Part shown: positions 41,460 through 49,825 of the stretch, one piece after another
Layout: each line of letters opens with the position of its first letter
Numbering within the stretch: position 1 is the stretch's first letter
Source of the DNA: Woeseiaceae bacterium
GTDB taxonomy: Bacteria > Pseudomonadota > Gammaproteobacteria > Steroidobacterales > Woeseiaceae
Assembly: GCA_028277185.1 (NCBI GenBank)
Contig: JANQGQ010000016.1
Span: 62,001 to 126,000 of the forward strand
Reading direction: 5' to 3'
Length of the DNA: 64,000 nt
The notes under the pieces: model-generated
The model's database searches: none
Seen by the model: only the letters and a program-made list of their open reading frames with translations
What the model was told of the DNA's origin: nothing
Made by a program: the position numbers and the translations under genes

Positions 41460-42026
41460 TCAATCGCGCTCTCTGAGCTGCCGCGCCAGCAGCGCTTTGA
41501 GCATCTTCAGTTCGCGGTGCAGCGTCGCTTCCGACATCCCGAGAGCCGCCGCGGTTTCCGCGTAGGTCGCTCCGCAGAAGTAGTGCAGCTCGGCGATGCG
41601 GACCTTCCGCGGGTCGCGCTGTTCGAGGCGCTCTAAAACCTGCTCCAGCGCGAGTACGTCCACGGAGGGCCGTTCGCCCGCGATCGCGGCTTCGTCTACG
41701 TCCACGTGCGGGACACCGCCGCCCCGCTTCTGCGCCTGTTTTGCACGCGCGTGATCTACCAGCACGTTGCGCATGACGTTCGCGACGATGCCGATGAAAT
41801 GCCCGCGGTCCTCGAGCTCGGTCTTCACGTCGCGGAGCCGCAGAAACGCCTCGTTGACGAGCGCGGTCGCCTGCAGCGTATGCTCGGCGGGTTGGCCGCG
41901 CATATAGGCCCCCGCCAGGCGGTGCAGCTCGTCGTAGACCGCCGGAACGATCTTCTCGAGCAGCGCGGCATCTTCAGCCGTCCGCCATTCGTTGAGCAAT
42001 TGGGTAAGTTGCCGGTCGGAAGCCAT
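41460..42026 (-). CDS. ECF-type RNA polymerase sigma factor (kinase-associated type)
   Basis: A 188-residue sigma factor. Region 2 reads ALVNEAFLRLRDV and HFIGIVANVMRNVLVDHARAKQAQKRGGG, typical of the TIGR02999-type ECF group associated with Ser/Thr kinase-TPR proteins. Region 4 reads RIAELHYFCGATYAETAAALGMSEATLHREL (split here as RIAELHYFCGATYAE and TAAALGMSEATLHREL). No transmembrane anti-sigma gene is nearby, which fits control by the neighbouring kinase. The ATG at 42026 is chosen over one 39 bases upstream because the conserved domain begins shortly after it. Confidence 0.9.
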   Translation of the reverse strand: MASDRQLTQLLNEWRTAEDAALLEKIVPAVYDELHRLAGAYMRGQPAEHTLQATALVNEAFLRLRDVKTELEDRGHFIGIVANVMRNVLVDHARAKQAQKRGGGVPHVDVDEAAIAGERPSVDVLALEQVLERLEQRDPRKVRIAELHYFCGATYAETAAALGMSEATLHRELKMLKALLARQLRERD

Positions 42027-42104
42027 GCTCCATTGTGCCGCCTCCCCGGGTGGAAATCGCGACACGGACGTTACAATGCGCGTTTACGGCTACAGGAATA
42101 CGGC

Positions 42105-42773
42105 ATGACGCCGTTCGAATCGCTCTATGAGCACGCCGCCGCCCGCAAGGGCGGCGCCCCGGCGCTCGAGAAAATGCTGGGCAAACCCAAATCCCCGCGC
42201 ACGCTGGCGAAAATTCCGGATGACCGCTGGTTGTCGGAGATCGCCAGGAGCGTGTTCCGGGCCGGCTTCAACTGGTCGGTCGTCGAGCAGAAGTGGCCGG
42301 ATATCGAGGACGCCTTCGACGGGTTCGAACCCGCCCGCATCGCGGCCTACGCCGACGAAGAGCTGGAGATGCTGCTCAAGGACCCGCGGATCATCCGTCA
42401 CTGGAAAAAGCTCAAGGCCATTCGCGCGAACGCCGGGTTCCTCGTCGAACTCGCCGACGAGCACGGCTCGGCCGCGGGATTCTTCGCTCACCATCCTTCC
42501 CCCGATTACGTCGGGCTGCTCGACATCCTCAAGCGGCGCGGCAGCTACCTGGGCGGGACCTCGGCGCAGTACTTCCTGCGCATGATGGGCGTCGACTCGT
42601 TCATCCTCTCGAACGACGTCGTCAAGGCGCTCCGGCGCGAAGAGGCGTTCGACGGCACGCCGACGTCGAAGTCTTCGCTCCGCTCGATCCAGAACGCATT
42701 CAACGAATGGGTGGACGACGGCGGCGGATCGCTCACGCGCGTGAGCCGCGTTCTCGCGTTCACCGTAGAGTGA
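42105..42773 (+). CDS. tag: DNA-3-methyladenine glycosylase I
   Basis: A 222-residue base-excision repair enzyme of the Tag family. Recognisable segments are DDRWLSEIARSVFRAGFNWSVV, the DPRIIRHWKKLKAIRANAGF region and GGTSAQYFLRMMGVDSFILS, which supply the helical fold and base pocket. It lacks the N-terminal Cys-x-Trp start of E. coli Tag, as do many proteobacterial relatives. ATG 42105 begins the conserved region. It is followed after 5 bases by the next gene, so cotranscription is likely. Confidence 0.83.
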   Translation: MTPFESLYEHAAARKGGAPALEKMLGKPKSPRTLAKIPDDRWLSEIARSVFRAGFNWSVVEQKWPDIEDAFDGFEPARIAAYADEELEMLLKDPRIIRHWKKLKAIRANAGFLVELADEHGSAAGFFAHHPSPDYVGLLDILKRRGSYLGGTSAQYFLRMMGVDSFILSNDVVKALRREEAFDGTPTSKSSLRSIQNAFNEWVDDGGGSLTRVSRVLAFTVE

Positions 42774-42778
42774 GCCCG

Positions 42779-43426
42779 ATGTCCGAAGACAAGGATCTCG
42801 CCAGACGGCAGGACGGCCAGCTTGCGGCGGCCGCCCCGATCAACCCGGACGGCAAAGGGCTCAACGGCTTCCTGCTCGACTGGTATGCATCGGAACCGCG
42901 CGGCGTCACCGCCAAACCGCAGCGGCAGGTACTCGCCGAGTTCTTCACGTCGATGCTCGTGCTGTCGGCCTCGTTCAAATACAAGCCCGCGGTCGGCACC
43001 GAAAACTATCTGTATCTGATCGACGGCGAATGGAGCCTGAGCCTGATTCATCCGGACCAATGGTCCGAAGAACGCCGCGAAGGCTTCGTCGGGTGCTGCC
43101 TGCTGCACGAGGACATGACCTGGACGATCACCCCGTCGGCCCAGGTTCGGAGCAAGACCCGAATTCAGGAAGCTCTGTCCCGCTTCTACGCGGCCTTCGC
43201 GGACAGCCTCGATTCCGACCTCACGCTCGAGGAAATCCTGCCGTTCTACGTGGGCGGGCTGCCCTACTACCAGCGTCTGTACGCCAGCGCGCTCAGCCGC
43301 TCGATCCGCGCGGCCGTTACCTTGAGCGGCGAACGCGAGCTGCGCTGCCGCGACTGGCTGCCGGCGCTGCCGGGATCGGGTAACCGGCTGTTTGCGCTTG
43401 CAGCGGACCCGGAGGCCATGCGCTAG
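42779..43426 (+). CDS. Unrecognised protein, possibly DUF2452-like
   Basis: A 215-residue cytoplasmic protein. The middle part (TENYLYLIDGEWSLSLIHP, then FVGCCLLHEDMTWTITPSAQ) resembles the small DUF2452 family loosely, but I am not sure. The C-terminal half is helical (TRIQEALSRFYAAFADSL). No signal, TM helix or catalytic motif is visible. It starts 5 bases after tag and precedes the three-gene helical/coiled-coil cluster by 83 bases, so it may belong with either. An alternative description is simply conserved hypothetical. Confidence 0.65.
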   Translation: MSEDKDLARRQDGQLAAAAPINPDGKGLNGFLLDWYASEPRGVTAKPQRQVLAEFFTSMLVLSASFKYKPAVGTENYLYLIDGEWSLSLIHPDQWSEERREGFVGCCLLHEDMTWTITPSAQVRSKTRIQEALSRFYAAFADSLDSDLTLEEILPFYVGGLPYYQRLYASALSRSIRAAVTLSGERELRCRDWLPALPGSGNRLFALAADPEAMR

Positions 43427-43509
43427 AATACGCGTCCCCGGCGCGGTCTCTTCGGCGGCCGGTCCCGAAGCATCCAATAACGTCCAACGACAAGCTCTGG
43501 AGCCTCCCC

Positions 43510-44682
43510 ATGCAGAAGACAGCGTTGCAGTACTTCGACCGCGCCATGACGCAGCTACGCGACCTCGGCCTCGTGCCGGGCGAAAGCGAGGAGGCACCGG
43601 TCATCGCGCTCCTGAACCGGCTCAGCGACCTCGACGAAGCGAACGTCACGGCGATAGCCCGCACGCTCAGTCAGGCATCGCTGTTCAACGAGGTCGTACG
43701 CGAACAGGTCAGCTCGATGACGCTGGGCGAACGTTACGAGAAGATCACGGATGCCTTCAATTCGATCCGCGACGACGCCAAAACGATGGTCGAACAGGTC
43801 GACGACGGCAAGATCGACACCTTCGAGCGCATCAGCAACATCTGGATGAAGGCGACGCGCGGCGACATCGCGCATCGTTTCGACAAGATCAAGGAGACCT
43901 ACCTCGAAGTTGCGGCGGACTCCAAAGAGCAGATCGAGCGCGAACTGACGATCCTCAACGCGTACCAGGATTTTCGCGGCGCGCTCAAGAGCTCTGAAGT
44001 GCTGGCGCTCGAGGTCCTCAAGAAGGCCGAGACCGAATGGGAGGCGGCCAAAGCCGAGCTCGGAAAGGCCAGCGATGCCGTGGAGGCATACGCCGGCGAC
44101 GACATGGCGGAACGGGCGACGCTGGAGCTCGCGCGCGACGAGAAGGTGCGCGAGCTGCAGGCGGACGAAGACCGTTATCAGATCGCGAAGGACCTCTCGG
44201 ACAACCTGACGGTGGGCTACAACACCTCGGAGTTCATCATGGCACGCCTGATGCAGACGACGAGCGCCAAGGAACGCGTCTACAAGCAGGCGATCATGTT
44301 CTTCGGCACGAACGAGACGGTGCTGACCGCCCTGTCGGCGTCGTTCACGGGGCTGTTCGGCCTGCACGAGAGCACGAAGTCGCTCGAGGCGATGAAAGAA
44401 GGCGTCTCGAAGAGTCTCGAGGATCTGGCGGACATCGGCGGCAAGGTCCAGGAAGCAGCGGTCCGCGCGGGCTACGGTCCGACGATCCGGGCCGATGCCG
44501 TAAAGAAGCTCGTCGACTCCGTCGTCAATTTCCAGAGCCGGTCGCGCGAGATCATCGACGAGATGCGGGTGCTGTCGACGAAGAACGCCGAAGAGATCCG
44601 CGACTCGGTCGAGGACGGCAAGCAGCGCCTCGCGAAGCTCATCCAGCAAGGCGGAACGCTGCCGCCGCCGACCGGCGTCTGA
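43510..44682 (+). CDS. Helical protein, possibly distantly TelA-like (first gene of three-gene cluster)
   Basis: A 390-residue, almost wholly helical cytoplasmic protein with no signal peptide or TM segment. Central helices (DTFERISNIWMKAT, AHRFDKIKETYLEVAAD) and the C-terminal block (YNTSEFIMARLMQTTSAKER, VYKQAIMFFGTNETVLTALS) recall the helical scaffold of TelA-type toxic-anion-resistance proteins, but the match is by eye and weak. It ends with a Pro-rich tip. It precedes a single-pass membrane protein (17 bases) and a coiled-coil protein on the same strand. The function is unknown. Confidence 0.6.
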   Translation: MQKTALQYFDRAMTQLRDLGLVPGESEEAPVIALLNRLSDLDEANVTAIARTLSQASLFNEVVREQVSSMTLGERYEKITDAFNSIRDDAKTMVEQVDDGKIDTFERISNIWMKATRGDIAHRFDKIKETYLEVAADSKEQIERELTILNAYQDFRGALKSSEVLALEVLKKAETEWEAAKAELGKASDAVEAYAGDDMAERATLELARDEKVRELQADEDRYQIAKDLSDNLTVGYNTSEFIMARLMQTTSAKERVYKQAIMFFGTNETVLTALSASFTGLFGLHESTKSLEAMKEGVSKSLEDLADIGGKVQEAAVRAGYGPTIRADAVKKLVDSVVNFQSRSREIIDEMRVLSTKNAEEIRDSVEDGKQRLAKLIQQGGTLPPPTGV

Positions 44683-44698
44683 CGGGAAGCTTAAGCGC

Positions 44699-45619
44699 GT
44701 GAGCGCGGAACTCAAGGCCGCAGGCCACGAAGCGCCACTGGAAGAGCTGATGGTGGCGATGGACGTCGTCGACACGATCCGGCACCGGCAGCTCATCGTC
44801 GACCGGGAGCTCGATGCGGCCGGGCGGCGCGGACGCCTCGTGGAACGCCTGCGCGAAATCTACACGGCGCAGGGCATCGAGGTCAGCGACGCCGCGCTCG
44901 AAGCGGGCGTCGACGCGCTCGAGAAGGAACGCTTCGCCTACACGCCGGCGTCCGGCGGCCTGTCCACGGCGCTTGCCCGGCTGTACGTGCGGCGCGATCG
45001 CTGGCTGAAACCGTTTCTGGGAGTGCTCGGACTCGTCCTCCTCGCCTGGCTCATCTGGTACGCGACGGTGGCCATGCCGAAAAACCGCCTGGAAGCCAGC
45101 CTGCCTGCGCAAATCGAAGCCGCCCACGCACACGTCGTCGGTCTATCGGAAGACGATGCAGCGACCCGGCGGGCGAACGAACTCTTCGAGGCTGCCCAAC
45201 GGGAGATTCGCGAAACCGACTTCGCTGCCGCAAGCGACCTGCACGACGAGCTCGAAGCGCTGGCGCGCGAGCTGGAACTCGCTTACGAGATCCGAATCGT
45301 ATCGCGGCCCGGCGAGTACTCCGGCGTCTGGCGCATACCGGACGTCAACCCCGATGCGCGCAACTACTACGTGATCGTCGAGGCCGTGGACGCCCTTGGC
45401 AACGTGCTGCCGCGGCGGGTGCAGAACGAAGAAGACGGGCGGCTCTACACCGTTCGTCAGTGGGGCGTGCGCGTCGACGAGGCGACGTTCGACGCTGTCG
45501 CGGCGGACAAGCAGGACGACGGCATCATCCAGGACTACGTTTTCGGCCGCAAAGCCGCCGGAAAACTCGACCCCGAATACCTCGTGCCGACCGCGGGCGC
45601 GACGATTACGGAGTGGTAA
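44699..45619 (+). CDS. Single-pass membrane protein, DUF6384-like (second gene of cluster)
   Basis: A 306-residue protein. Residues 1-100 are a helical cytoplasmic domain (VVDTIRHRQLIVDRELDAAG). A TM helix lies at about 107-127 (FLGVLGLVLLAWLIWYATV), followed by a coiled stretch and an extracytoplasmic beta-rich domain with GVWRIPDVNPDARNYYVIVE and a conserved-looking DGIIQDYVFGRKA near the end. The layout and C-terminal wording fit DUF6384-type proteins, annotated from memory. GTG start 16 bases after the preceding stop; the next gene starts 2 bases after its own stop. Probably an envelope-spanning partner. Confidence 0.65.
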   Translation: MSAELKAAGHEAPLEELMVAMDVVDTIRHRQLIVDRELDAAGRRGRLVERLREIYTAQGIEVSDAALEAGVDALEKERFAYTPASGGLSTALARLYVRRDRWLKPFLGVLGLVLLAWLIWYATVAMPKNRLEASLPAQIEAAHAHVVGLSEDDAATRRANELFEAAQREIRETDFAAASDLHDELEALARELELAYEIRIVSRPGEYSGVWRIPDVNPDARNYYVIVEAVDALGNVLPRRVQNEEDGRLYTVRQWGVRVDEATFDAVAADKQDDGIIQDYVFGRKAAGKLDPEYLVPTAGATITEW

Positions 45620-45621
45620 GC

Positions 45622-47109
45622 GTGCGGTCGGGGCGCGACACGCTCAAGCGGATGGACAAGACCCTCAGGCGCGCCCGGCGCGATCTGGAGCGTCTCGACG
45701 CCGAGCTGCACGGCACTTCGCGCGCCATCACGGAGAACCGGCTGGCGCAGGCACGGGCTGTCGACCGTATGGCCGGGATCCGGCTGGATGCGGTGCGGCG
45801 CGGCGAGGTTGCCGGGCAGCTCGAGTCCGCGGCAAGCGAAGCCGAGGCGATACTCGAAAACCGGGAGGCCGCGATCGCCGAACTGAAAGGCCGCGTCGCG
45901 GCGGCTCAGGAAGCTATCGAGACGCTGGAAACCCGGCGCGAAACGCTGCACGAACAGGTTGACGCCAGCGCGAGGACGCTTGCGGAGCGCGAAGGGGCCG
46001 TTCAGCAGGGGCTCGAGACCGACCCGGCATTCGCGGCGCAGCTCGAGCGGGCGGAGCAGGCCGAAGCCGTTGCCGCGCGAGCCGACGAGAAGGCGGAACT
46101 CGCGGAGGCCGACCGCCGCCGGAACGGCAAGCCGTTCGAGTCCGACGAGCTGTTCATGTACCTGTGGGACCGGGCTTACGGTACTTCCGGCTACCGCGCG
46201 GGCCCCCTCACCAGGCTCCTCGACGGCTGGGTCGCCCGACTTTGCGGTTTCCGCGAGGCGCGCCCCAACTACTGGATGCTGCTCGAGATCCCGAAGCGGC
46301 TCAGAGAGCACGCCGACTTCGCCCGTGACGCCGCCGAGGAAGAGCTCGAAAAGCTCAAGGACATCGAGGAGCAGGCCGCGGTGGACGGCAAGGTCCCCGA
46401 AGCGCGTGAAGCGCTGGCCGCGCTCGAAAGCAGTCAGGACGACCTCGACGCCGAAATCGAAACGGCGGAGCAGAGCCTGAACGAGCTGCAGGCCGAACAG
46501 GGCCGCTTCTCCTCGGGCGACGACGATTTCCTGCTGCGGGCGCTCCGGGTGTTTTCGGCCGCCATGGAGCAGCGGGCGGTCGGCGAGCTGACGCAACTCG
46601 CGCGCGCGACGATGACGCCCGAGGACGATGCGGCCGTCGAGGAACTCAAGCATCTCCGCCGACAGTCGGCGCTGTACGAGGCCGAACTGCGCGAGAACCG
46701 CGAACTCCAGGAAACCCGGCTTGCCCGCATCCGGGAACTCGAGAAAGTGCGCAGAAGCTTCAAGCAGAGCCGCTATGACGACCTGCACTCGCAGTTCGAC
46801 AAGAGCGATCTGATCGAGCGCATGATCGGCGAAGTCGTCGGCGGCCTCATCCAGGGCGGCGTGCTCTGGAAAACGCTGAAGCGTTACCAGCGCTATGTCG
46901 ACGCCGCGGGCGAATGGCCGGACTTCGGCAGCGGGGGCTTCCCGCCGCCTAAGAGGCAAAAGCGCAGCAAGTCCCGTCAGCGGCCGCCGTCGTGGCACTC
47001 GCCGGGCCCCTCGCGAAGCTCGCGGAGCGGCGGCGGCTTCAACCTGCCGCGGCCGCCCAAACGAAGCTCACGCGGCCGCGGCGGATTCAGGACCGGCGGC
47101 GGGTTCTAG
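45622..47109 (+). CDS. Long coiled-coil protein with Arg/Gly/Pro-rich tail (third gene of cluster)
   Basis: A 495-residue protein without signal or TM segment. Two coiled-coil stretches, about residues 5-175 (LRRARRDLERLDAELHGTSR; AIAELKGRVAAAQEAIETLE) and 235-400, flank a short globular part (YLWDRAYGTSGYRAGPLTRL). The last 60 residues are low-complexity and basic, with repeated GGF and RG steps (SSRGRGGFRTGGGF at the end). GTG at 45622 lies 2 bases after the previous stop; an ATG at 45652 is an alternative. I do not recognise the family. It may organise the membrane partner into a larger assembly. Confidence 0.65.
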   Translation: MRSGRDTLKRMDKTLRRARRDLERLDAELHGTSRAITENRLAQARAVDRMAGIRLDAVRRGEVAGQLESAASEAEAILENREAAIAELKGRVAAAQEAIETLETRRETLHEQVDASARTLAEREGAVQQGLETDPAFAAQLERAEQAEAVAARADEKAELAEADRRRNGKPFESDELFMYLWDRAYGTSGYRAGPLTRLLDGWVARLCGFREARPNYWMLLEIPKRLREHADFARDAAEEELEKLKDIEEQAAVDGKVPEAREALAALESSQDDLDAEIETAEQSLNELQAEQGRFSSGDDDFLLRALRVFSAAMEQRAVGELTQLARATMTPEDDAAVEELKHLRRQSALYEAELRENRELQETRLARIRELEKVRRSFKQSRYDDLHSQFDKSDLIERMIGEVVGGLIQGGVLWKTLKRYQRYVDAAGEWPDFGSGGFPPPKRQKRSKSRQRPPSWHSPGPSRSSRSGGGFNLPRPPKRSSRGRGGFRTGGGF

Positions 47110-47145
47110 CCGGCAGCCCGCGCAAGCATGCCTTCCCTACCCCGG

Positions 47146-47175
47146 TATACCGCAAAGTTCGTTTTTTGCGGTATA
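47146..47175. promoter_or_regulatory. Inverted pair of TATACCGCA boxes (distal)
   Basis: TATACCGCAAA at 47146-47156 and TTTGCGGTATA at 47165-47175 form a perfect 11-bp inverted repeat around 8 bases. It could be a hairpin end of the coiled-coil gene transcript, but the same 9-bp half-sites recur at 47247-47276, which favours a protein-binding operator. Confidence 0.55.
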
Positions 47176-47246
47176 AGATTCCGAATAAGATGGCACCCTG
47201 AAAACCGGAATGGGTAAAAATATCAATATTAAGCAATAACTTATTT

Positions 47247-47276
47247 TATACCGCAGATATATAAAATTGCGGTATA
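47247..47276. promoter_or_regulatory. Inverted pair of TATACCGCA boxes (proximal)
   Basis: TATACCGCA at 47247-47255 and TGCGGTATA at 47268-47276 repeat the distal half-sites as a wider inverted pair, ending 14 bases before the nucleotidyltransferase ATG. The surrounding 80 bases are strongly AT-rich compared with the window. Confidence 0.55.
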
Positions 47277-47290
47277 ATAAAACCGTAATC

Positions 47291-48319
47291 ATGGCTACGA
47301 AACTCCCCAACAGCCTGCTGACACAGTACGCGGAGTTGCTGCAGAACTGCGTTCAGCCAGCTTCTGACGGCTCGAATCTCTCGTTCAAGTACAAAGACAT
47401 CAACGGTAAACGCTACTGGTATCTCTACATCAGCATCGGCCAGACACGCCGCGAACACTATCTCGGCGAGGAAACGCCCGAGTTGCTCGATCGCATCGAG
47501 GACGAGAAAGAGCTGTGGGCGTCAAACACAGATGATCGCGATTTGCGGACACGCCTCGTCAACATGCTCATCGGCGGCGGAATGTTCGCCCTTCACCAGG
47601 ATGAAGGAAGAATTCTGGCACTCCTCGAGCGAAACGGCGTCTTCCTGGCGGGCGCCGCGCTGGTCGGCACGCTGGCGTTCAAGGCCTATGCCAACATGCT
47701 GGGCGTCATCTGGTCCTCCGGACTCGGAACCCAGGACATCGACATCGCCGCGGACAACGAGTACCTGCTTGCACTACCCAGACCTCGAAAACGCATTGAC
47801 CTCGGGCAACTAATCCTGAATAGCGGTATGGGCTTCGTCGAGGTGCCGGCGCTGAATCGCCGGCAACCAGCCACCTCTTTCAAGATTCGGAATCGTGACT
47901 TTCACATCGATGTATTGACCCCGATGCGCGGCAGAGAAACTACACGGCCGGTGAAGCTCGATTCGTTCGCTACGTTCGCAACGCCGCTGCGGCACCTGGA
48001 CTACTTGCTCGATGATATCCAGCCGGCCGTGCTGCTGTACGGGCACGGGGTCATGGTCAACGTCCCGTCTCCCGGTCGCTTCGCGGTTCACAAGTGTGCG
48101 CTCAGCCAGAAGCGCAGCACCGGCTCGGCCGCGAAAATCCGGAAAGACCTCAGTCAGGCGGAACAGATTTTCAAAGTGCTACTCGACCTTCGTCCGGCCG
48201 ACATCACTCTGGCGCTACGTGCCGCCGCGGAGCATGGGAAGGCTTTGGCAGAGAAGTTCGACGCCGGTCTCGAACGGCTTGATCCGGGGATCATCGCAGC
48301 GGTTCGCGAGCTGGCCTAG
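47291..48319 (+). CDS. GSU2403-family nucleotidyltransferase-fold protein
   Basis: A 342-residue protein. The nucleotidyltransferase signature SSGLGTQDIDIAAD (Gly-x-x-x-Asp-x-Asp) and a third acidic strand FHIDVLTP fit the DNA polymerase-beta-like fold of the GSU2403 group. The N-terminal part (FKYKDINGKRYWYLYISIG) is a small beta domain, and the C-terminus is helical and basic (KCALSQKRSTGSAAKIRKD). ATG 47291 is preferred to an in-frame TTG at 47267 lying inside a palindromic box. Its AT-rich leader and solitary position suggest acquired DNA. The target is unknown; toxin- or defence-type nucleotidyl transfer is a possibility. Confidence 0.78.
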   Translation: MATKLPNSLLTQYAELLQNCVQPASDGSNLSFKYKDINGKRYWYLYISIGQTRREHYLGEETPELLDRIEDEKELWASNTDDRDLRTRLVNMLIGGGMFALHQDEGRILALLERNGVFLAGAALVGTLAFKAYANMLGVIWSSGLGTQDIDIAADNEYLLALPRPRKRIDLGQLILNSGMGFVEVPALNRRQPATSFKIRNRDFHIDVLTPMRGRETTRPVKLDSFATFATPLRHLDYLLDDIQPAVLLYGHGVMVNVPSPGRFAVHKCALSQKRSTGSAAKIRKDLSQAEQIFKVLLDLRPADITLALRAAAEHGKALAEKFDAGLERLDPGIIAAVRELA

Positions 48320-48387
48320 TGCCCTGTCCCTCCCACCACCGATTGCGGGGGTCGAGCGGCTGGCGGTTTTGACGGCATAATCGCCGT

Positions 48388-49803
48388 ATGCATCCAGAGA
48401 ACGGTTACACCAGGCTGCCGCCGGACATGTACGCCGCGGTCGTTCCCGAAGCGGCACGGCACCCTGTCCTGCTTGCGTGGAACGACGCCCTCGCGGAGGA
48501 ACTCGGCATCGGCGGCTGGGCCGACGACGACGACGCGCGCGCGCGGATATTCAGCGGCAGCAAGCTGCCGCCGGACTCGAAGCCCGTGGCGCTTGCGTAT
48601 GCCGGGCACCAGTTCGGCTACTTCGTGCCGCAGCTGGGCGACGGCCGGGCGGCCTTGCTCGGCGAAGTCGTCGACGCGTCGGGCACGCTAAGGGACATTC
48701 AGCTCAAGGGCTCCGGCCGGACGCCCTATTCGCGCGGCGGCGACGGCCGGTCGTGGCTGGGTCCGGTCATTCGTGAGTATCTCGTCAGCGAGGCCATGCA
48801 TCGACTCGGCGTGCCGACGACACGAGCCCTGGCGGCGGTCGCGACCGGCGAACACGTGTATCGCGAGGAGCGGCTGCCTGGGGCCGTGTTTACGCGGGTT
48901 GCGGCTAGTCATATGCGGGTGGGGACATTTGAGTTTCTCGCGGCGCGCAAGCAGACCGATGCGCTCGAGGTGTTGGCTGACTATGCGATTGATCGGCACT
49001 ACCCCGAAGCCAGGGCAGCGGACGATCCCTACGCCGCATTTTTCGATGTTGTCACCTCGCGACAAGCCGAGCTTGTCGCAAGGTGGATGGCCGTTGGATT
49101 CATCCACGGCGTCATGAATACCGACAACACCTCCATCGCGGGCGAAACGATCGACTACGGACCGTGCGCGTTCATGGACGAGTTCCGCCACGACAAGGTG
49201 TTCAGCTCGATCGACCACCATGGCCGCTATGCCTACGGCAACCAGCCCGCGATAGCGCAGTGGAACCTCGCGAGGCTTGCCGAGTGTCTGCTGCAGGTGT
49301 CCGATTCGCAGGCCGCGTTCGAGACGGCACTGTCCGCGTTTCCGGAACGTTACAACGAACGCTACCGCCGGCTCATGCGCCGCAAGCTCGGGCTGTCGGG
49401 CAACGAGCCGGGCGATGCCGGGCTGATCGACGCCTGGCTCGGCCACCTGGAGGACAACGCGCTCGACTACACGCTGAGCTTCCGCAAGCTGGCGACCCGC
49501 GTAAGCTCCAACGACGACGCGCACTTCGGCGACGTGGAGCGGCAGTGGCGCGAGCGCGCGGTCGGCCGCGGTGCGACGCCCGAGGAAATCGCGGCATCGA
49601 TGAACGCCGTCAACCCGCTGTTCATCCCGCGCAACCACCGCATCGAGCAGGCGATTCAGGACGCGGTCGACGGCGACATGCGCGTGTTCCGGGAGCTTCA
49701 GACCGTGCTTGCCCAACCTTTCGACGACCATCGTGAGCTTGCGCACTACGCCGACGCACCGCAACCGGAGGAGCGGGTGTTCCAGACGTTCTGCGGCACG
49801 TAG
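48388..49803 (+). CDS. selO: SelO/YdiU protein adenylyltransferase (pseudokinase)
   Basis: A 471-residue protein, close to the 478 of E. coli YdiU. SelO transfers AMP from ATP to protein Ser/Thr/Tyr, linked to redox homeostasis. Hallmarks: AYAGHQFGYFVPQLGDGRA, the ATP-site DIQLKGSGRTPYSRGGDGR, REYLVSEAMHRLGVPTTRAL, and the metal-site segments HGVMNTDNTSIAGETIDYG and PCAFMDEF. A single Cys stands three residues from the end (TFCGT) where some SelO proteins have selenocysteine. It is monocistronic, with a 68-bp gap after the nucleotidyltransferase. Confidence 0.94.
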   Translation: MHPENGYTRLPPDMYAAVVPEAARHPVLLAWNDALAEELGIGGWADDDDARARIFSGSKLPPDSKPVALAYAGHQFGYFVPQLGDGRAALLGEVVDASGTLRDIQLKGSGRTPYSRGGDGRSWLGPVIREYLVSEAMHRLGVPTTRALAAVATGEHVYREERLPGAVFTRVAASHMRVGTFEFLAARKQTDALEVLADYAIDRHYPEARAADDPYAAFFDVVTSRQAELVARWMAVGFIHGVMNTDNTSIAGETIDYGPCAFMDEFRHDKVFSSIDHHGRYAYGNQPAIAQWNLARLAECLLQVSDSQAAFETALSAFPERYNERYRRLMRRKLGLSGNEPGDAGLIDAWLGHLEDNALDYTLSFRKLATRVSSNDDAHFGDVERQWRERAVGRGATPEEIAASMNAVNPLFIPRNHRIEQAIQDAVDGDMRVFRELQTVLAQPFDDHRELAHYADAPQPEERVFQTFCGT

Positions 49804-49825
49804 GCAGCGGTCGGACGACCCGCTC

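Noticed and set aside
47146..47175. Intrinsic terminator for the coiled-coil gene
   Set aside because: The stem is AT-rich at its base, lacks a following T-run, and its half-sites recur downstream, which fits an operator better; a dual role is not excluded.
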